From positions 1-28,950 of the forward strand of contig JASCIV010000249.1 of assembly GCA_030374735.1 (NCBI GenBank): 28,950 bases of DNA, written 5' to 3'. Made by a program: the position numbers and the translations under genes. This document shows positions 26,428 through 28,950 of this stretch, piece after piece. The first letter of the stretch is position 1. Every line of letters begins with the position of its first letter. This stretch comes from Gracilaria caudata. Taxonomy: Eukaryota > Rhodophyta > Florideophyceae > Gracilariales > Gracilariaceae. The notes beneath the pieces were generated by a model that was given only the letters and a program-made list of their open reading frames with translations, did not search any database and was not told the DNA's origin.

Positions 26428-27111
26428 TCAAGTCGGTTCAGGTGGTTGAGTTCCAAAGTAGCGGTCGCCAAAGTCGCCCAAGGACTTGCGAATGTATTTG
26501 TGCGAGTTGAGCCCCTCCGCGATGCTTGCCGTGCAGATCTGGATGGCAGGATGCTTGGACAACAGCGTACGAATCCCCTCCGGGGAGGCGACGACGTTGA
26601 TAAAGATGATGTTGTGCTCGTCGACGCCCGCCTCAAGCAGCTTGCCCACGGCCATGAGCGCCGACCCGCCGGTGGCCAACATGGGGTCCATGAGCAGCAC
26701 GTGGCGCGTGGCGACGTCATGCGGCAGCTTGGCCATGTAGTAGCGCGGCGCGGCAGTGCGCTCATTGCGCTGCACAAGGATCTTACCCAGACGGACATTG
26801 CGACAGCACGAACGCAGCGCAGTCTCCATGGCTTCGCCGGCGCGCACGATGGACACGCCGACGATACGGCCAGCAAACTTGACGCCGTGCAACGGCTCAT
26901 CGTCGACGGGCGTGACAACGTGGTGCGGCTGAACGGGTAGGAAGTTGAGAGCGAACTCGACCATGATGCGGTTGACGCGGTCGGCGGTGAACACCCAGTC
27001 GGACGGCTGGCAATGCTTGTCGCACAACGTGGTCATAAGGCAACGGAGCTGCGCCGTCTGCTCGTGCACGTGCAGCTGCGGCCATATATCGCCGTCCAAC
27101 TCATAGCCCAT
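26428..27111 (-). CDS. Uracil phosphoribosyltransferase, eukaryotic type, with altered C-terminal loop
   Basis: 227 aa from the ATG at 27111 (MGYELDGDIWPQ). The frame stays open upstream for 213 more codons with an Arg/Gly-rich product in very GC-rich DNA, which is judged non-coding; 227 aa matches the family. Features in order: QLRCLMTTLCDK (21-32), VFTADRVNRIMVEFALNFLP (40-59), GVSIVRAGEAMETALR (85-100), IGKI-like RLGKILVQRNE (107-117) and the PRPP-binding loop VLLMDPMLATGGSA (138-151, intact DPMLATGGS). The uracil loop reads KYIRKSLGDFGDRYFGT (205-221), with KS where active UPRTs usually have PG (PGLGD). The reaction is uracil + PRPP to UMP in pyrimidine salvage. The changed loop leaves activity open. 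It is divergent from the F-box gene. Confidence 0.92.
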   Translation of the reverse strand: MGYELDGDIWPQLHVHEQTAQLRCLMTTLCDKHCQPSDWVFTADRVNRIMVEFALNFLPVQPHHVVTPVDDEPLHGVKFAGRIVGVSIVRAGEAMETALRSCCRNVRLGKILVQRNERTAAPRYYMAKLPHDVATRHVLLMDPMLATGGSALMAVGKLLEAGVDEHNIIFINVVASPEGIRTLLSKHPAIQICTASIAEGLNSHKYIRKSLGDFGDRYFGTQPPEPT

Positions 27112-27616
27112 ATCGGATCGCGTGGACACGCCCAGGAGCGCGCGGGAGCGGCGCGGGCGGCGGCGCGCACGGAGGCGCGCACGGAGGCGAGGACGGAGGC
27201 GCAGACAGAGGCACGATTGGGAGCGAGAGCTGCGGCGAGGCGAGCAGCGAGAGGCGCGCCTCACACACGCGCCAATTCGAACGCGTCCACGGCGCGTGGC
27301 GCACGGCGCACGCGCACGAGCGCATCCGCGCCCAAAAGGCGTCGAGCCGAGCCGCTGCACCGCCGCGCCGCCGCTGGACCGCTGGCTGAGCGCGCCGCCT
27401 CGCCCGCGCTGCCCGCTCGCGCCGCGAGCCGCCGTCTCGCGGCGCGTGTCAGCAACGTCGCCTAAGCAATCGCTCAGCCGGCCTCCGCTTCCAATTGCTC
27501 TGCGCCGTTCTCCCCCCCCCCACACCGCACCGCTCTCCGCCGCCCATATCAACAGCAGCCCGCACCCCGCCCCGCGCCCGCGCCTCCTGCCTCCCCCCGC
27601 CCATCCGCCCTCCGCC
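27112..27616. promoter_or_regulatory. Very GC-rich divergent promoter of UPRT and F-box genes
   Basis: 505 bp between two outward ATGs. It is extremely G+C-rich, with purine/pyrimidine skewed repeats (GGAGGCGCGCAC-type, about 27170-27200) and a run of ten C (about 27513-27522). Both strands lack stops for long distances, so the long open frames here are composition artefacts. No TATA box is seen. Confidence 0.55.
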
Positions 27617-28807
27617 ATGTACGCCATGGCCGCGCTGCCCTTCCTCCGCTGGCTGCGCCGCCCGCCACCGCCGCCGCGCGCTCTGCGCCTGCTCGACCTG
27701 CCCGACGATGTGCTCTCGCGCGTACTTGCCGCGCTGCTGGCGCCGCTCAACGTCGGCTCTCACGCGCCCGTGCTCGAGTCCGGCTTCGTCGCCACGCTGC
27801 CGCTCGCGCTCACCTGTCGTCGCTTGTACGCGCTCTTCCACGCACAGCTCAGCGATCTGGAGCTATGGCAGACCGCCCGTCTGGACGACCGCGGTCTCAT
27901 ATCGCTTTCGCGCCATGTCGGCGGTGCGCTGCGTCGCATTGCGCTGCGCCGATGCTCGCGTCTGTCCGCGCGCTCGCTGCATGCGCTGGCTTTGCATTGT
28001 CCGCGGCTACGCGCTCTGGATCTGTCAGGCGCGCCGGTTGGCGACGCCGAGCTGAGCAGCGTGTTGTGCGGTGGCGCTGCGCCGCAGCTGCGCGCGCTTC
28101 TGCTGCGCCGTTGCGTGGCACTGTCCGACGCGTCGCTGGCGCTTATTGCGGCGCGCTGTCCGCAGCTGCGCGCGTTGGACGTGGGCGCGTTGCCCAATAT
28201 CTCTGACGCCGGCGTGGCGCACGTCGCCGCTGCGTTGCAGAGCTCGCTCACCATGATTGTTTTGTCCGAATGCGCGCAGCTATCGGACGCCGCGTTGATG
28301 GCGTTGGGACGATGGTGTCTGCGGCTGCAGAGTGTGACGTGCCGTTCGTTGCCGCTGATCACCAACGAGGGTGTGGACGCGCTGTGTCGCGGTGCACGCG
28401 CTAATCTGGCGATGCTGGACGTGCTGCACTGCGAGCAGATCAAGGCGCGTGCGTTTCTGGACAGTGTGCGCCGCTACTGCCCGATGCTGGCGCGCCGTCT
28501 CCGCGGCACTGATGGCAAGAGCTTACGTCAGATGGTCATCTCAGCGCTCTCGGGACTCATCTTTCACGTCACTGGCAGCGACGTGCACAACGGTAAGACG
28601 GCCGTGTACTTCTTGCTGGTGGACCCTGGCACCAGCAACAGCTTCCGCGTGGGCATTGGCAGTGCGTGTCTGGACCTCACGAACTATGGCTGCATTTTGG
28701 CGTCGTGCTTCGGAGATGCGCCCGACGCGCAGGTGAAGCACACGCTGCTGACAGAGTATGGGCTGGACCTGGACGCGGAGACGGAGCGCGCGCGGGTACG
28801 GCTGTGA
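27617..28807 (+). CDS. F-box / leucine-rich-repeat (AMN1-FBXL type) protein
   Basis: 396 aa from the ATG at 27617. A second ATG three codons on (27626, GCCATGGCC) has a better context. An F-box-like motif starts at LLDLPDDVLSRVLAALLAPL and runs to LTCRRLYALFHAQLSDLELW. After it come at least six cysteine-containing LRRs of about 26 residues, with text such as LRALDLSGAPVGDAELSSVL, RCVALSDASLALIAARCPQL, NISDAGVAHVAAAL and LSDAALMALGRWCLRL. This is the SKP1-cullin adaptor layout, so the protein probably recruits substrates for ubiquitination. The last 95 residues (SGLIFHVTGSDVHNGKTAVY to the end) form a separate region without LRRs, containing SNSFRVGIGSACLDLTNYGC, which I do not recognise. The gene ends 143 bp before the window edge and is complete. 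Confidence 0.88.
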   Translation: MYAMAALPFLRWLRRPPPPPRALRLLDLPDDVLSRVLAALLAPLNVGSHAPVLESGFVATLPLALTCRRLYALFHAQLSDLELWQTARLDDRGLISLSRHVGGALRRIALRRCSRLSARSLHALALHCPRLRALDLSGAPVGDAELSSVLCGGAAPQLRALLLRRCVALSDASLALIAARCPQLRALDVGALPNISDAGVAHVAAALQSSLTMIVLSECAQLSDAALMALGRWCLRLQSVTCRSLPLITNEGVDALCRGARANLAMLDVLHCEQIKARAFLDSVRRYCPMLARRLRGTDGKSLRQMVISALSGLIFHVTGSDVHNGKTAVYFLLVDPGTSNSFRVGIGSACLDLTNYGCILASCFGDAPDAQVKHTLLTEYGLDLDAETERARVRL

Positions 28808-28950
28808 GGGGCAAGCGCTGTGGCAGTTTTGTTTTGCCGTGCAAGTGGTGCGGCGCTGCGAACAGCGGCGATAACGCTAGCGACCAACGGACCAGGGTGA
28901 CGTCAGAGCGGTTGGCGTGCGACACGGGGCAGCGGGTGGGGGGGCTGTGG

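Overview
The window looks like nuclear DNA of a red alga, probably a multicellular one with compact, nearly intronless genes. This is inference. Full-length single-exon genes encode plastid-pathway enzymes (a homogentisate solanesyltransferase-like UbiA protein and a siroheme SUMT). Several proteins begin with Phe-containing, Arg/Ser/Ala-rich plastid transit peptides. These sit beside typical eukaryotic genes: a CaMK-type kinase, a mitochondrial-family carrier, an F-box/LRR protein, a ZIP transporter and a eukaryotic-type UPRT. I found no rRNA, canonical tRNA, CRISPR array, bacterial operon or intact transposase.

Left half (1 to about 14.9 kb): AT-richer and gene-sparse. It holds an APH-fold phosphotransferase (238-1647), an unrecognised hydrophobic protein (2546-3283), a convergent GT61-like glycosyltransferase (3394-4710, minus), two related secreted Cys-rich proteins (6802-7452 and 9344-10513) and a small single-pass membrane protein (14180-14560). 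The long gaps contain two retroposon insertions. Each has a perfect 13-bp target-site duplication and an AATAAA-(GAA)n tail. The gaps also hold a SINE-like Pol III promoter head, an imperfect direct duplication with a 16-bp palindrome, and several strong hairpins.

Right half (14.9 kb to the end): GC-richer and gene-dense, with short spacers and divergent pairs. The order is ZIP transporter (minus) / carrier (plus), solanesyltransferase (plus), CaMK-like kinase (minus), unknown helical protein (minus) / plastid-targeted repeat protein (plus), SUMT (minus), UPRT (minus) / F-box-LRR protein (plus). GC peaks in the UPRT/F-box divergent promoter. Several starts were set to the first in-frame ATG rather than the longest open frame.

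The least explained items are the paired Cys-rich secreted family (C-x6-CC-x9-C-x10-C-x9-C plus a YGPHV motif), the plastid-targeted protein with two MxPQxGxPGYK motifs, and the two retroposons sharing a tail but not a body.
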